Assembly: GCA_022707725.1 (NCBI GenBank)
Contig: JAKJAB010000033.1
Coordinates: forward strand, 1 to 16,680
Length of the DNA stretch: 16,680 nucleotides
DNA from: Chloroflexota bacterium
GTDB lineage: Bacteria; Chloroflexota; Anaerolineae; B4-G1; SLSP01
Direction of reading: 5' to 3'
The notes beneath the pieces were generated by a model. The model was not told the DNA's origin. It worked only from the letters and a program-made list of their open reading frames with translations, and searched no databases. The position numbers and the translations under genes are program-made. Shown here piece by piece: positions 15,725 to 16,680 of the stretch; the stretch's first letter is position 1; each line of letters opens with the position of its first letter.

Positions 15725-16441
15725 ATGTCCAGCTTGAAAGCTCAAATAGTTTTAGACGTTCACCGTACAATAGCCCCTATCTCCCCGCTGTTGTTCGGCG
15801 GATTCGCAGAGCACATGGGGCGCTGCGTCTATGAAGGTATTTACGATCCGGCGTCGCCCCACGCAGACGAGCGCGGCCTGCGCACGGACGTGATCGCCGC
15901 GCTGCGCGAGCAGGCCTACACCGTGATCCGCTATCCGGGAGGCAACTTTCTGAGCGGCTACAACTGGCTCGACGGCGTCGGCCCTAAAGACCAGCGCCCG
16001 CGCCGGCGCGATCTGGCCTGGCAGTCGCTGGAGACCAATCAATTTGGTACCAACGAGTTTGTGGAATTCTGCGCCGCCATCGACGCCGCGCCTATGCTGG
16101 GCATCAATATGGGCACGGGCGATATCCAGTCCGCGGCCAATCTCGTGGACTACTGCAACACACCGGGCGGCACCTATTGGTCGGATTTGCGCACCAAACA
16201 CGGCTACGCCAAGCCGCACAATGTGCGCTACTGGTGCATCGGCAACGAGATGGACGGCCCCTGGCAGATTGGGCATCTGGACGCCGTCGCCTACGGCAAC
16301 AAGGCGCTCGAAGCCGCCAAAATGATGAAATGGCTCGACCCCACCATCGAGACCGTGCTGGGATCGCATCGTGCTGGAAATCGCCTGGGAGTCCATGAAC
16401 TATCACTCGATGCACTACTACATCAACAACAACGCGGGTGA
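15725..16441 (+). pseudogene. GH51 alpha-L-arabinofuranosidase, N-terminal part, frame broken
   Basis: An enzyme family that releases arabinose from arabinan and arabinoxylan fragments, here without a signal peptide and so cytoplasmic. The barrel start is typical: FGGFAEHMGRCVYEGIYDP (24-42), VIRYPGGNFLSGYNWLDGVGP (67-87), and CIGNEMDGPWQIGH (171-184) with acid/base E175. After ETVL (residue 212, base 16360) the frame turns into unrelated sequence and stops at 16441. The expected CGSSN...MPTF segment is missing and the family sequence resumes at WDRIVLEIAWE in another frame (16359 onward). The start is supported by AAAGGAG five bases before the ATG. It lies 101 bp behind the sugar dehydrogenase gene. 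The break is either a true mutation or an assembly error. Confidence 0.85.
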
Positions 16442-16680
16442 CACAGCCAGTTATCTAGCCAGCGCCGTCCGCTTCGAGCGTTTTGTCGACACGATGGAAG
16501 GCACGCTGCGCTATGTCAAAGCCAAGCGGCGCAGCACACACAACGTCTATCTATCGTGGGATGAGTGGCAGGTTTGGCATTCAATCGGCGGCGCTCTGGG
16601 AGGCCAGTGGACGGAAGCGCCGCATCTGGCGGAGGACATCTACAATCTGGAGGATGCGCTGGTGGTGGCGCAGTGGCTCA
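16359..16680 (+). pseudogene. GH51 alpha-L-arabinofuranosidase, continuation in a second frame, cut by the window end
   Basis: This frame has no start codon of its own that makes sense; it begins with WDRIVLEIAWESMNYHSMHY, the stretch that follows the CGSSN region in GH51 enzymes, and stays open to the last base. It carries RYVKAKRRS and YLSWDEWQVWH, the latter holding the conserved DEW nucleophile Glu. It therefore supplies the second catalytic residue of the enzyme whose acid/base lies in the upstream frame. The C-terminal beta-domain should lie beyond the window. Confidence 0.82.

Noticed and set aside
1..16680. CRISPR array, tRNA or rRNA genes
   Set aside because: No regularly spaced repeat series and no cloverleaf or rRNA-like segment was seen on reading both strands by eye.

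Overview
This is a GC-rich bacterial window that is most likely from Chloroflexota (Anaerolineae or a related class). The indications are a REC-GAF-cyclase regulator, a GldA / GldF-GldG fusion / DUF4340 operon, a lipoprotein with a long Thr/Pro/Ala linker, and a very large intracellular GH13 protein. The taxonomic call is inference, because no rRNA or ribosomal marker is present. No tRNA, rRNA or CRISPR array was seen.

Left block, minus strand, 36-7716. Read in transcription order, it starts with htpG (Hsp90). Next come two small membrane proteins of 97 and 33 aa, then a very large GH13 alpha-amylase-family protein that appears split by a single-base frameshift near its C-terminal third, and last a response regulator with GAF and class III nucleotide cyclase domains. 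An extended -10 promoter lies ahead of the 97-aa gene. A perfect 17-bp palindrome sits just upstream of the GH13 ribosome binding site and is a good operator candidate.

Middle, 7717-9069. This is a less GC-rich, accessory-looking stretch. A 111-bp element with terminal inverted repeats beginning GTAA/GTAG is flanked by 8-bp direct repeats, so it looks like a transposase-less (MITE-like) relative of IS66-type elements. It lies at the predicted transcription start of a TATAAT promoter that reads into a DUF104 antitoxin / PIN-domain toxin pair.

Right block, plus strand, 9070-13948. Three overlapping genes (ATGA overlaps) encode a GldA-like ABC ATPase, a GldF-GldG-type fusion permease, and a DUF4340 membrane-anchored protein. 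Together they form one complete Gld-type ABC system of unknown substrate. A strong GC hairpin follows.

Right end, 13949-16680. A 349-bp gap holds several hairpins and a promoter. It is followed by a secreted lipoprotein PQQ-dependent sugar dehydrogenase and then a GH51 alpha-L-arabinofuranosidase. The GH51 frame is broken by an apparent out-of-frame deletion of about 41 bp between its two catalytic residues, and the gene runs off the window. With GH13, the sugar dehydrogenase and GH51 nearby, the neighbourhood leans towards plant or storage polysaccharide use. Two independent frame breaks in otherwise well conserved enzymes mean that either real pseudogenisation or assembly/sequencing error must be considered.
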